A model generated the notes under the pieces. That model did no database searches. It saw nothing but the letters and a program-made list of their open reading frames with translations, and was not told the origin of the DNA. The translations under genes and the position numbers were made by a program. Of a stretch of DNA of 64,000 bases, positions 51,716-59,914 are shown one piece after another. Source of the stretch: SOIA01 sp964348015 (GTDB lineage Bacteria; Acidobacteriota; Aminicenantia; Aminicenantales; Aminicenantaceae); NCBI GenBank assembly GCA_964348015.1, contig CAYGBC010000030.1, positions 47,181 through 111,180 on the forward strand. Reading direction: 5' to 3'. Each line of letters starts with the position of its first letter. Positions within the stretch are counted from its first letter, which is position 1.

Positions 51716-51959
51716 CCCTTCGCTCCCTTCAGATTTTTCACGCCACTCCCTCAACAACCTTATTTGCTATGAGCGAAGGGCAGTGGGTGAAAAAACCGTT
51801 TGAAGGCGGAGCGGGCATGGTTCCTCACCCAAGAGGTGAGGAGAGCGGAGCCTGAAACCGAGCCGCTTTTGAATCGCTGGGGCAAAGGTGGCGTGTTTTC
51901 GGAATCCACTGTCCTGAGCTTGCTCAGACATACTCGGCGTCCGACCTTGTCGGATTCCC
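51716..51959. repeat. Dispersed hairpin-rich repeat, short copy
   Basis: Inverse copy of the element at 15973-16281. It covers much of the 567-bp gap between ferritin-like B and the ThyX-like gene. Structures: a 10-bp inverted repeat CCCTTCGCTC (51716-51725)/GAGCGAAGGG (51771-51780), CCTCACC/GGTGAGG (51823-51841), CTGAGC/GCTCAG (51914-51927), and TCCGAC/GTCGGA (51940-51954), the last two enclosed by GGAATCC/GGATTCC (51901-51959). The hairpin at 51823 keeps its stem although the loop differs from the 16-kb copy. The rest of the gap (51540-51715) holds nothing I can name. Confidence 0.75.
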
Positions 51960-52067
51960 TCGAAGAACGATTCGTGAAGGCTAAATCTTCAAGATCACTT
52001 GAGGTGTTTCCAAAAACAGTTTTCACCATTTATTCACAATCGTGAAAATAGATATGTTCTAGATAAG

Positions 52068-52096
52068 TTGACATTTTCTTCAGTTCTTTTTATTTT
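52068..52096 (+). promoter_or_regulatory. Predicted promoter of the ThyX-like gene
   Basis: TTGACA (52068-52073), 17 bp, TATTTT (52091-52096). Predicted start near 52103, about four bases before the ATG at 52107, which excludes a longer start at 51999. Confidence 0.6.
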
Positions 52097-52106
52097 ACGG
52101 AGAGCC

Positions 52107-53582
52107 ATGAAAGTCATCCTCGCCGGTTACAATGTGGACAAAGAAGTCATCGACGACCTCAAGAAAAAGTCCCCGCCCAGAGAGGATGTCACTCCGGAAA
52201 CGCTGTCTGCTTCTTACGCCCGGATATCCCGGGACCCCCGTCCGGTCGATGAACTCCGGGCTGCGGCCAGGAAAGAAGTGGGAAAAGCCCGGCGGTCCAA
52301 CAGGACCATCATTTTCAAAATGGGCCATCATTCGGTGGCAGAGCATGCGGTTTTCAATTTTGACATCCTTGGAGTGAGCCGTCTGGCTATAGAGGAGATC
52401 GAGAAGTTCCGCCTCTGCTCCTACACGGAAAAGTCCCAGCGCTACATCACTCTGACCGATGACTTCGTTATCCCTGAAGAGATCAAAAAATCCGGACTCA
52501 AGGATATTTTCGTGAAAATGGTCAAGTCCCAGAACGCTCTCTACCATAGACTCTTTCAAAAACTGAAGCCCTACTTCCTTGAAAAACACAGGGATCTGGC
52601 CGCAGATCCCAAGACGCATTCTCTCCTGGAGGGCTGGGCCAAGGAGGATGCGCGGTATGTCACGAGCCTGGCCACTGAAGGCCAGCTCGGCATGACCGTC
52701 AACGCCCGGAACCTGGAGTTCCTGATCCGAAGGTTCGCCTCCAAGGACCTGGCCGAGCTGAAGGAATTCAACACGAAGATCTATAAACTGGCCAAAGAGG
52801 TGGCCCCGTCCATCATTCTCTTCACAGAGGCCAGTGACTTTGACGCAAAAACATACAAGGAGATCAGGGAAATAACCAGGCCATTTGTAGCGCCTGCGGA
52901 GAAAAACACACCTCCGGTCTCTCTTGTGGACTATACTCCTGAAACGGACAATAAATTGGTGGCCTCTCTTCTGCACACGTCTTCAGACCTGCCGTATGCG
53001 CAATGTCTCCGGAAAGCCAGAAACCTCAAACCCGAAGAGAGAAGAGAGCTTGTGGAATCGGCGTTCAAACACATGGAGTTCTATGATTTTCCTCTCCGCG
53101 AGTTTGAATACGTGAATCTCACCTTTGACCTGATCATCTCTGCCGCCTGTTTCGGCCAGCTCAAACGTCACCGCATGGCCACCCTGACAGCCCAGGAATA
53201 CAATCCAGACCTGGGAGTCATGGTTCCCCCGTCCGTAGAAGAGATTGGAGCCAGAGAAGAGTTCTGCGAGGTCATTGATGAGACGGATCGCGTCTATTTT
53301 TCCTTGAAAGAAAGGGTGAGTTCCGGAGCGGAGTATGTGCTGACCAATGCCCACCGGCGAAGAGTGTTGCTCAAGGTCAACGCCAGGGAACTTTACCATA
53401 TCTCGCGGTTAAGGGAGGACGCGACGGCCCAGTGGGATATCCGGAGTGTGGCCGGAGAGATGTCCCGCCTCGCCCGAGAGGTCATGCCTTTAACCTGTCT
53501 TCTTCTCGGAGGCAAGGACGCTTACGCCGGCATTTATGAAAGTGTTTTCGGAAAACCTCCGAAGATGTTCCCGGCCGGATAA
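52107..53582 (+). CDS. Tandem ThyX-domain protein (possible flavin-dependent thymidylate synthase)
   Basis: 491 residues with two ThyX-like domains (about 25-235 and 275-485). ThyX makes dTMP with FAD and normally has the motif RHRx7S within RHRxxSxNExSxRY. The first domain keeps HHSVAEH (74-80) and the second half of the motif (SYTEKSQRY, 105-113) but has KFR where RHR should be. The second domain has RHR intact (354-356) but continues MATLTAQEY without the Ser and Arg. Each half thus holds a different part of the site; together they could form one composite site across the fusion. Single-domain ThyX is about 220-250 residues. dTMP synthesis is plausible but unproven. Confidence 0.8.
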   Translation: MKVILAGYNVDKEVIDDLKKKSPPREDVTPETLSASYARISRDPRPVDELRAAARKEVGKARRSNRTIIFKMGHHSVAEHAVFNFDILGVSRLAIEEIEKFRLCSYTEKSQRYITLTDDFVIPEEIKKSGLKDIFVKMVKSQNALYHRLFQKLKPYFLEKHRDLAADPKTHSLLEGWAKEDARYVTSLATEGQLGMTVNARNLEFLIRRFASKDLAELKEFNTKIYKLAKEVAPSIILFTEASDFDAKTYKEIREITRPFVAPAEKNTPPVSLVDYTPETDNKLVASLLHTSSDLPYAQCLRKARNLKPEERRELVESAFKHMEFYDFPLREFEYVNLTFDLIISAACFGQLKRHRMATLTAQEYNPDLGVMVPPSVEEIGAREEFCEVIDETDRVYFSLKERVSSGAEYVLTNAHRRRVLLKVNARELYHISRLREDATAQWDIRSVAGEMSRLAREVMPLTCLLLGGKDAYAGIYESVFGKPPKMFPAG

Positions 53583-53646
53583 AGATTCCTGTGAATGTCC
53601 CAGAGAACAGATTTTCGTGTTTTTTCTGGACGGCTCGTCAGCGAGA

Positions 53647-54465
53647 TCAAAGAGGTGGTTTTTTCCTCTTTCTTGATAAAGTAAATTCCAAGCTGAGGTC
53701 TATGCCAAAGTAGGAGAATGTCTTCACGAGGGCTTCCACGTCTCGAACGATCCTTCCCTCATCGACGTACGCGCGGCTGCTGAATTGCAGCGACCCGGCA
53801 TAGAGAGTAGCCGTAGCTCTGCGGTATGCGGACGGGTTCCATATCGACTCCCCATAGATCCTGAAGTTAAGCCTGAGCGACCGGCTGAGTCTGTATTTGA
53901 TGCCTCCTCCGATCTTCATCAGAAAACCCGTTCTGTTCGGCCCTATCCGGACTCGATCCAGGACCAGCTCCCGGTCTCCGCCTAAGACGTAGAGTCCTAC
54001 TCCGACAAAACCGTAGGTAAACCGCCTGCTGTTCAGGATGCGCCTTTGGGCAGCTAGAAAAGACACGCTTATGGAAGAGATACTCCACGGCGGCGTGTAG
54101 GGATCCTCGATGTGGTCAATATCCACATAAATACTCTTTCCCATTGGATCGAACAGCCATCCGCTGTACCATTCCAAATGGCAAAAGTAGCGGCCTTTCT
54201 GGTATTGATATTCCAGTTTTATACCGAAGTTCTTGTCGAAATAATACTGGAGATCGATATTCAGGCTGTACGTCAGCTGCAGATGCTCTTCGAAGTAGAT
54301 CTCCCCGGGCGCAAAATCGAGCCTCCAATGCCGGGCGGACTCATCCGGAGAAAGAGAATAACCTCCTCCGATTCCCAGGATGATCTCCTTGTCTGGAGAG
54401 GCCAGCACTTGCGCTGGGAAGAAAACAAGAAGGATGACCGTCCAAAACAGTTTGAGCTTCATCAT
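53647..54465 (-). CDS. Predicted outer-membrane beta-barrel protein, function unknown
   Basis: About 272 residues. Signal sequence of about 21 residues ending in LAS, then alternating amphipathic strands with many Tyr, Phe, Arg and Gly residues (LGIGGGYSL, LDLQYYFDKNFGIKLEYQYQ-type stretches, YGFVGVGLYVLGG, FLMKIGGGIKYRLS) and a C terminus LSLEFTL near the end, the pattern of small OmpA/OmpW-like barrels. No specific family is recognised. The ATG at 54465 is chosen because it puts the signal peptide at the start; an upstream ATG at 54486 adds seven residues. Convergent with the ThyX-like gene; downstream of tyrS but separated by about 195 bp. Confidence 0.7.
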   Translation of the reverse strand: MMKLKLFWTVILLVFFPAQVLASPDKEIILGIGGGYSLSPDESARHWRLDFAPGEIYFEEHLQLTYSLNIDLQYYFDKNFGIKLEYQYQKGRYFCHLEWYSGWLFDPMGKSIYVDIDHIEDPYTPPWSISSISVSFLAAQRRILNSRRFTYGFVGVGLYVLGGDRELVLDRVRIGPNRTGFLMKIGGGIKYRLSRSLRLNFRIYGESIWNPSAYRRATATLYAGSLQFSSRAYVDEGRIVRDVEALVKTFSYFGIDLSLEFTLSRKRKKPPL

Positions 54466-54660
54466 GTGTTTCACTGCAAAAAACATACCATTAGAACTCA
54501 GGATGAGAGGAGGATTTTACTCGACTGTTTTGTCCAGAAAGGATGACAGGTGTCTTTGTGATGGGTCACCCCTCTTGGGTCCACGGATCCCGAAGTTTGA
54601 CAACTCCGGCAAATATCCTCAGTGTCTCTGGATTTGATCTGAATGTGATAAGATGAACCC

Positions 54661-55875
54661 CTATGTTTTTTTCAATCTGTAAAATTTTTTCTTGCCGATT
54701 TTCAGGATAGATCCGCTCTGCTTTTTCATGTCTATGCTCAACTGGATATCTTCGATCCTCTGTCCGTCCAGGTACACCCCACCTTGACGGATAACTCTTT
54801 TGGCTTCGCCCCGGGAAGGGAAAATGTCCTTGTCGACCAAGAGATCGATCAGCAGTGTCCTCGCGGGCTTGACTAAGATCTCTTCGATCTCCGAAGGGAG
54901 CTCGCCGTTCTTGAATACCCTCTCGAATTCTTCCGCGGCCTTCTCCGCCTCCTTCTCTCCCCAGAAATCTGCGGCGATCGACCGGGCCAGTCGTGATTTA
55001 AGATCTCTGGGATTGACCTGCCCTTCCTTGGCCTCCGTCTTCCATTTTTCAACCTGAGCAAGAGGCTCGTCGGTGAGGAGTTCGTAGTAACGGAACATCA
55101 GCGGGTCCGAGATGGACATGATTTTACCGAAGATCTCTCCCGGGGGCTCCGTGATGCCCACATAATTGTCGAGCGTCTTGCTCATCTTTTCCACGCCATC
55201 CAGGCCTTCCAGCAGAGGCATGGTGATGACTACCTGAGGTTCCTGGTTGAATTCCCTCTGGATCTCGCGCCCGACGAGCAGGTTGAATTTCTGATCGGTC
55301 CCCCCCATCTCCACATCCGCTTCCAACGCCACGGAATCGTAGGCCTGCATGAGCGGGTAGAGAAGTTCATGGGCGGATATGGGCTGGCCTTTTTTCAGGC
55401 GGTTGGAGAAGTCGTCTCTCTCCAGTATGCGGGCCACCGTGTATTTGGCGGTCAGGTTGATGATGTCGAAGCTCGTCAGCTTTCCCAGCCAGCGGGAATT
55501 GAAATCGATGATGGTTTTTTTCTGGTCGAGGATCTTGAATATCTGTGTCTTGTACGTCTCGGCGTTGGCGTTGATCTCTTCTCGCGTCATCGGCGGGCGC
55601 GTGGTCGACCTTCCCGAGGGATCGCCGATCAGACCTGTGAAATCGCCGATCAGAAAGATCACATCATGACCCATGTCTTGAAAGTGTTTCATCTTGCGCA
55701 GGAGCACGGTATGTCCGACATGAATGTCCGGAGCGGTCGGGTCAAACCCGACTTTGACTCTCAGCGGCCTTTTTTCCTTGAAAGATCGGGTCAGCTTGGC
55801 TTTCAGTTCATCTTCCTGGATGATCTCCACGCATCCTTTTTTGAGGTATTCGAACTGCTCTTTCACTGGTTTCAT
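54661..55875 (-). CDS. tyrS: Tyrosyl-tRNA synthetase
   Basis: 404-residue class I synthetase. ATP motif HVGH at 52-55; KMSKS appears as KMSKT (about 233-237), a tolerated variant. The tyrosine-pocket blocks GDFTGLIGDPSGR (about 77-89) and LMQAYDSVALEADVEMGGTDQKFNL (split near 177-201) are intact. A C-terminal S4 RNA-binding domain (about 340-404, SRGEAKRVIRQGGVYLDG) completes it. The length and S4 domain fit the TyrZ-like class. It lies 102 bp after purN and may be in the same transcript. No T-box leader was seen. Confidence 0.96.
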   Translation of the reverse strand: MKPVKEQFEYLKKGCVEIIQEDELKAKLTRSFKEKRPLRVKVGFDPTAPDIHVGHTVLLRKMKHFQDMGHDVIFLIGDFTGLIGDPSGRSTTRPPMTREEINANAETYKTQIFKILDQKKTIIDFNSRWLGKLTSFDIINLTAKYTVARILERDDFSNRLKKGQPISAHELLYPLMQAYDSVALEADVEMGGTDQKFNLLVGREIQREFNQEPQVVITMPLLEGLDGVEKMSKTLDNYVGITEPPGEIFGKIMSISDPLMFRYYELLTDEPLAQVEKWKTEAKEGQVNPRDLKSRLARSIAADFWGEKEAEKAAEEFERVFKNGELPSEIEEILVKPARTLLIDLLVDKDIFPSRGEAKRVIRQGGVYLDGQRIEDIQLSIDMKKQSGSILKIGKKKFYRLKKT

Positions 55876-55976
55876 GATTCGACCTGTTGACTCAGTTTTT
55901 GTATATGCTCTTTATGTATTTTAATTCTTTGATTGTTCTGCTCTCTGTTTTTGCTCCAGGGATTACCGGTCTGACT

Positions 55977-56612
55977 CTATTTGATGAACACCCGTCTTCC
56001 CTGCACTTCTATCCTTCCTTCAAAATAAAGCTTGACCGCTTCCGGATAGATCTTGTGTTCCTCCTTCAGAATTCTTTCGCTGAGTGTCTCTTCGGTGTCG
56101 TCCTGGAGAACCGGCACAACGGCTTGGAGTATGATCGGGCCCATGTCCACGTCCGCGGTGACAAAATGGACGGTTGCGCCGGAATACTTAACGCCCCACT
56201 CCAGAGCTTTCTTCTGAACATGGAGACCCGGAAAGGAGGGCAGCAGGGCGGGATGAATATTCATCAGGCAGTGTTTCAATTCTTCACAAAAGGACGGGCT
56301 GAGAATCCTCATGTATCCGGCCAGAGTGACGAGATCCACGTCCCTTTTCCGGAGTTCAGATGTGGCCGCTTTTTCATGGTCTTCTCGGCTGGGATAGGCT
56401 TTCGGGTCGAGGAAAAGAGTCTCAAGGTTCCGGTCTTTGGCGATCTGGAGTCCGGGGGCGTCTTCTTTATTGCTGAAGACCAGGGCGATCTCCGCGTTTA
56501 TTTTTCCGGCGAGGATGGCATCGTGGATGGCCTGAAAGTTTGAGCCACGGCCAGAAAGGAACACAGCGATTTTTCCCTTTTTTTTCGGGCTGACAAAAAC
56601 GTCTTCTCCCAT
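55977..56612 (-). CDS. purN: Phosphoribosylglycinamide formyltransferase
   Basis: 211-residue GAR transformylase using 10-formyl-tetrahydrofolate (third step of purine synthesis). The GRGSNFQAI block (about 20-28) binds phosphate; the active-site segment MNIHPALLPSFPG (about 117-129) carries the catalytic Asn and His; the catalytic Asp lies in TVHFVTADVDMGPIILQ (about 145-161). Length is typical. A good RBS (AAGGAAA) precedes the ATG. Downstream member of the pur operon. Confidence 0.96.
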   Translation of the reverse strand: MGEDVFVSPKKKGKIAVFLSGRGSNFQAIHDAILAGKINAEIALVFSNKEDAPGLQIAKDRNLETLFLDPKAYPSREDHEKAATSELRKRDVDLVTLAGYMRILSPSFCEELKHCLMNIHPALLPSFPGLHVQKKALEWGVKYSGATVHFVTADVDMGPIILQAVVPVLQDDTEETLSERILKEEHKIYPEAVKLYFEGRIEVQGRRVFIK

Positions 56613-56694
56613 TTGTGTTTCCTTTTTCAGGAATTTAAAAACAGTACTCAGAATCCTATTGTATTCAAAAAATCGTGGAAATCAATGATACATT

Positions 56695-58902
56695 TCACTT
56701 GATGGCGAAGATTTCGGGGATGGCGTTCCTCCAGGTTTTCAGTGCTTCGTCTACGGAAACATCGATGAGTTTTTTATCACCGTGGCGGATAATGATCCTC
56801 TCTCCTCCGGTCTTCCCGATAACTGTCGCTTTCACATTTCTGTCTTCAGCCAGGTCAAGGATTTTCTGATGGTTTTTGTCTTTTGAGGTGATGACAATTC
56901 TGGATTGTGTTTCGCCAAACAGGAATGCGTCCGGACGTATCTCATCCCGGAGGCTCACGTTCAGGCCCACATTCTTCCTGCTCAGGAAAGACGATTCAGC
57001 CAGGCAGATGGCCAGGCCGCCTTCCGAGACATCGTGCGCGGACTCGACGAGCCCGAGGGAAATGATCTCCAGACAGAATTCCTGGATTTGCCTTTCTTCT
57101 TCCAGGTCGATCTGCGGAGGAATCCCCTTTTCCTTTTGGTGAATCGTTTTCACATACTCGGAAGCCCCCAGCTCGTCTTTGTTCTCTCCGAGCAGGATCA
57201 GGATATCCGCATCCTTCTTCAAGCCTTGGCCGGTGATCATTTTTAAGTCATCCACCATGCCGACTATCCCGAGCACAGGAGTGGGATAGATCGAGATGCC
57301 TTCCGTGTCGTTGTAGAAGCTGACATTGCCTCCTGTAACGGGGATGTCGAAGGCACGGCAGCCTTCGGCGATTCCGTGTACGGTTTCTTGAAACTGCCAC
57401 ATGATTTCGGGCTTCTCTGGATTGCCGAAGTTCAAGCAGTTGGTCACTCCGATCGGACGCGCTCCGACACAGGCCAGGTTGCGGCAGGCCTCAGCCACCG
57501 CGATCTTCCCACCAGTTTTAGGGTCCAGATAGGTGTACAGAGAGTTGCCGTCCAGAGTGACGGCCAGTGCTTTATTCGTGTCTTTGATCCTGATTACCGA
57601 AGCATCGGCTCCGGGAAGGAAGGCGGTGTTGACCTGGACCATGTGGTCGTACTGGCGGCGGACCCACTCCTTTTCGGCAATAGTCGGCGAAGAGAGAAGC
57701 TCGAGAAAAGCCTGATTGAGGTTTTCCGGCTGAGGCAGAGCTCCCATTTGGGTTGCGGATTCGATGTAAGAGGGGACCTGACTCTCCCTCTCGTAGACTG
57801 GACAGAGGTCGATGACGGCCTTGACGGGAATATCGACGACTGTCTTCCCGCCGAATTCGACCTGGAGCCTTTCTCCTTCGGTCACCTGTCCGATGATCAC
57901 AGCGTCCAGGTCCCATTTGGAAAAGATTTTCTGGACTTCGCTGACCTTGTCTTTCTTCGCCACGATGAGCATTCTCTCCTGTGATTCGGAGAGCATCATC
58001 TCGTAAGGCGTCATGCCTTCTTCTCTCTGAGGAACACGGTCGAGGTCGATCTCGATGCCAGTGCCGGACTTGGAGGCCATTTCGGTGGTCGAACAGGTCA
58101 GGCCCGCGGCCCCCATATCCTGGATCCCGACGATCAAGTCTTGGGCCATGACTTCCAGGCAGGCTTCGAGAAGAAGTTTCTCCATGAATGGGTCTCCGAC
58201 CTGAACATTCGGCCTCTTGTGTTCCAGGTCCTCGCCAAATTCGGCCGATGCCATGGTGGCGCCGTGAATACCGTCTCTTCCAGTTTTGGCCCCGACATAG
58301 AGCACCGGGTTTCCGATTCCCTCCGCTTTGGCATAGAAGATCCTCTCTTTTTCAACGATTCCCAGGGCGAACACGTTCACAAGAGGATTGAGAGAATAAC
58401 AGTCGTTGAAGTAAACCTCCCCTCCGACTGTCGGAATCCCGATGGAATTTCCGTAACCGGATATACCCGCGACAACGCCTTCCATGACGGATTTGTTTTT
58501 TGCCGAAGAGAGAGGACCGAAACGCAGGGAATCCTGGAGAACAATGGGCCTGGCGCCCATGGTGAAGATGTCTCTGAGGATGCCCCCGACTCCGGTCGCT
58601 GCGCCCTGGTAGGGTTCGATGAAGGAAGGATGGTTGTGCGATTCGATCTTGAATACGGCCGCCAGACCATCGCCGATGTCGATGATACCTGCATTCTCAC
58701 CCGGTCCCTGGATGACATTTTTACCCTCCACGGGCAGGTGTCTCAGGTGGACTTTTGAACTCTTATAACTGCAGTGCTCAGACCACATCAGAGAGAAGAT
58801 CCCGAGTTCCGTGATGTTGGGTTCTCTCCCGATGAGCTCGACGATTTTCTCGTACTCCTCCAGAGTGAGGTTGTGTTCATCCAGAATTTTGCGGTCTATC
58901 AT
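56695..58902 (-). CDS. purL: Phosphoribosylformylglycinamidine synthase, large subunit
   Basis: 735-residue small-type PurL that works with PurS and PurQ to convert FGAR to FGAM. Duplicated AIRS-like halves are visible: SEHCSYKSSKVHL (about 40-52), the phosphate loop GPGENAGIIDIGDG, HNHPSFIEPYQGAATGVGG (about 92-110) and the second-half GSVxxD-like DGNSLYTYLDPKTGG and VTGGNVSFYND. Length matches Gram-positive-type PurL, in line with separate purS and purQ genes here. 33 bp downstream of purQ. Confidence 0.97.
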   Translation of the reverse strand: MIDRKILDEHNLTLEEYEKIVELIGREPNITELGIFSLMWSEHCSYKSSKVHLRHLPVEGKNVIQGPGENAGIIDIGDGLAAVFKIESHNHPSFIEPYQGAATGVGGILRDIFTMGARPIVLQDSLRFGPLSSAKNKSVMEGVVAGISGYGNSIGIPTVGGEVYFNDCYSLNPLVNVFALGIVEKERIFYAKAEGIGNPVLYVGAKTGRDGIHGATMASAEFGEDLEHKRPNVQVGDPFMEKLLLEACLEVMAQDLIVGIQDMGAAGLTCSTTEMASKSGTGIEIDLDRVPQREEGMTPYEMMLSESQERMLIVAKKDKVSEVQKIFSKWDLDAVIIGQVTEGERLQVEFGGKTVVDIPVKAVIDLCPVYERESQVPSYIESATQMGALPQPENLNQAFLELLSSPTIAEKEWVRRQYDHMVQVNTAFLPGADASVIRIKDTNKALAVTLDGNSLYTYLDPKTGGKIAVAEACRNLACVGARPIGVTNCLNFGNPEKPEIMWQFQETVHGIAEGCRAFDIPVTGGNVSFYNDTEGISIYPTPVLGIVGMVDDLKMITGQGLKKDADILILLGENKDELGASEYVKTIHQKEKGIPPQIDLEEERQIQEFCLEIISLGLVESAHDVSEGGLAICLAESSFLSRKNVGLNVSLRDEIRPDAFLFGETQSRIVITSKDKNHQKILDLAEDRNVKATVIGKTGGERIIIRHGDKKLIDVSVDEALKTWRNAIPEIFAIK

Positions 58903-58935
58903 TTCGCTTCGCTCACTCCAGGCTGTCCGCTGCTA

Positions 58936-59631
58936 TTAGCCCCTCCAATGGATTAGGGATTCAAATATGATCCGGCCGTCCTCGCTCCCGAGGAGCGCTT
59001 CGGATGCTCTTTCCGGATGAGGCATCATGCCCATGACGTTGCCCGCTTTGTTGATCAGTCCTGCGATGCTCTCGAGAGAGCCGTTGACGTTCGCCTCTTC
59101 GCTGAGCTGGCCTTGGTCGTCTGAATACCGGAGGACGATCTGGTTGTGGGCTTTTATCTCTTGAATGGTGTCCGGAGGTGAAAAGAAGTTCCCGTCATAA
59201 TGGGCGATCGGGATTCTCAAAACCTGGCCATTTTTGGCTCTGTTCGTGAAGGGAGTCGTCTCGTTTTCCACGCGGAGATGGACAAACTGGCAGAGGAACT
59301 TCAGGTTTTTATTCCTGAGCATGGCTCCTGGAAGCAGCTCCAGTTCCAGGAGGACCTGGAAACCGTTGCAGATTCCGAGAACCAAACCTCCTTTGAGCGC
59401 AAATTCCTTGACTTCCTGCATCAGAGGAGAGAAGGCGGCGATCGAACCTGATCTGAGATAGTCGCCGTAGGAAAAGCCTCCTGGGAGAATGACACAGTCC
59501 ACGTTTTTCAAGTCGTGCTCTTTGTGCCAGAGGAAAACGGTTTTCTGCTTGAGGACATCGTTGAGGGCATAGAGCGTGTCGAAGTCACAGTTAGAACCTG
59601 GAAAAATTACGACTCCAAATTTCAATTTCAC
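58936..59631 (-). CDS. purQ: Phosphoribosylformylglycinamidine synthase, glutaminase subunit
   Basis: 231-residue class I glutamine amidotransferase that supplies ammonia to PurL. Nucleophile Cys in LGICNGFQVL (about 89-98) and the His-Glu pair in MMPHPERASE (about 204-213); the oxyanion strand ILPGGFSYGDYLR is present. Start is GTG 59631 with AAGGA four bases upstream. Between purS and purQ lies a GGGGAG/CTCCCC palindrome. Confidence 0.96.
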   Translation of the reverse strand: MKLKFGVVIFPGSNCDFDTLYALNDVLKQKTVFLWHKEHDLKNVDCVILPGGFSYGDYLRSGSIAAFSPLMQEVKEFALKGGLVLGICNGFQVLLELELLPGAMLRNKNLKFLCQFVHLRVENETTPFTNRAKNGQVLRIPIAHYDGNFFSPPDTIQEIKAHNQIVLRYSDDQGQLSEEANVNGSLESIAGLINKAGNVMGMMPHPERASEALLGSEDGRIIFESLIHWRG

Positions 59632-59640
59632 TAATCCTTG

Positions 59641-59655
59641 GGGGAGGAACTCCCC
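59641..59655. repeat. GGGGAG-GAA-CTCCCC palindrome between purS and purQ
   Basis: A perfect 6-bp stem with 3-nt loop in the 34-bp gap inside the pur operon, just upstream of the purQ Shine-Dalgarno sequence. It could influence purQ translation or mRNA stability. It resembles the other short G4/C4 palindromes. Confidence 0.45.
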
Positions 59656-59665
59656 GTTCTTTGGT

Positions 59666-59914
59666 TTATTCTTTTCTTAAAACCTGCCAGGAGAACTTCT
59701 CGATGATAGGATTGGCCAGGACCTTGTCCGATATTTCTGGAACAATTCTTTCCGCGTCTTCTTCAGAAATGCCTTCGAGTTCAATCTCGAATACTTTGCC
59801 CTGCCGGACATCCTTGATGGAATCGTAGCCCAGAGTGTGGAGGGCATTCTTCACTGTCTGGCCTTGAGGATCGAGGACGCTGTCCTTGAGCGAGACCAGG
59901 ATCCTAACTTTCAT
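59666..59914 (-). CDS. purS: Phosphoribosylformylglycinamidine synthase, PurS subunit
   Basis: 82-residue ferredoxin-fold protein that docks PurQ onto PurL. Starts MKVRILVSLKDSVLDPQGQ, the standard PurS N terminus; a longer TTG reading to 59944 adds ten unmatched residues and overlaps purB further. It overlaps the purB end by 11 bp. Confidence 0.95.
   Translation of the reverse strand: MKVRILVSLKDSVLDPQGQTVKNALHTLGYDSIKDVRQGKVFEIELEGISEEDAERIVPEISDKVLANPIIEKFSWQVLRKE

Noticed and set aside
51999..52106. A longer N terminus for the ThyX-like protein.
   Set aside because: A TTGACA/TATTTT promoter lies at 52068-52096, downstream of that start, and the extra residues have no ThyX match.
14230..55875. 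T-box riboswitches before trpS or tyrS.
   Set aside because: Both genes are inside or closely behind operons with short gaps and no specifier-hairpin or T-box sequence was seen.
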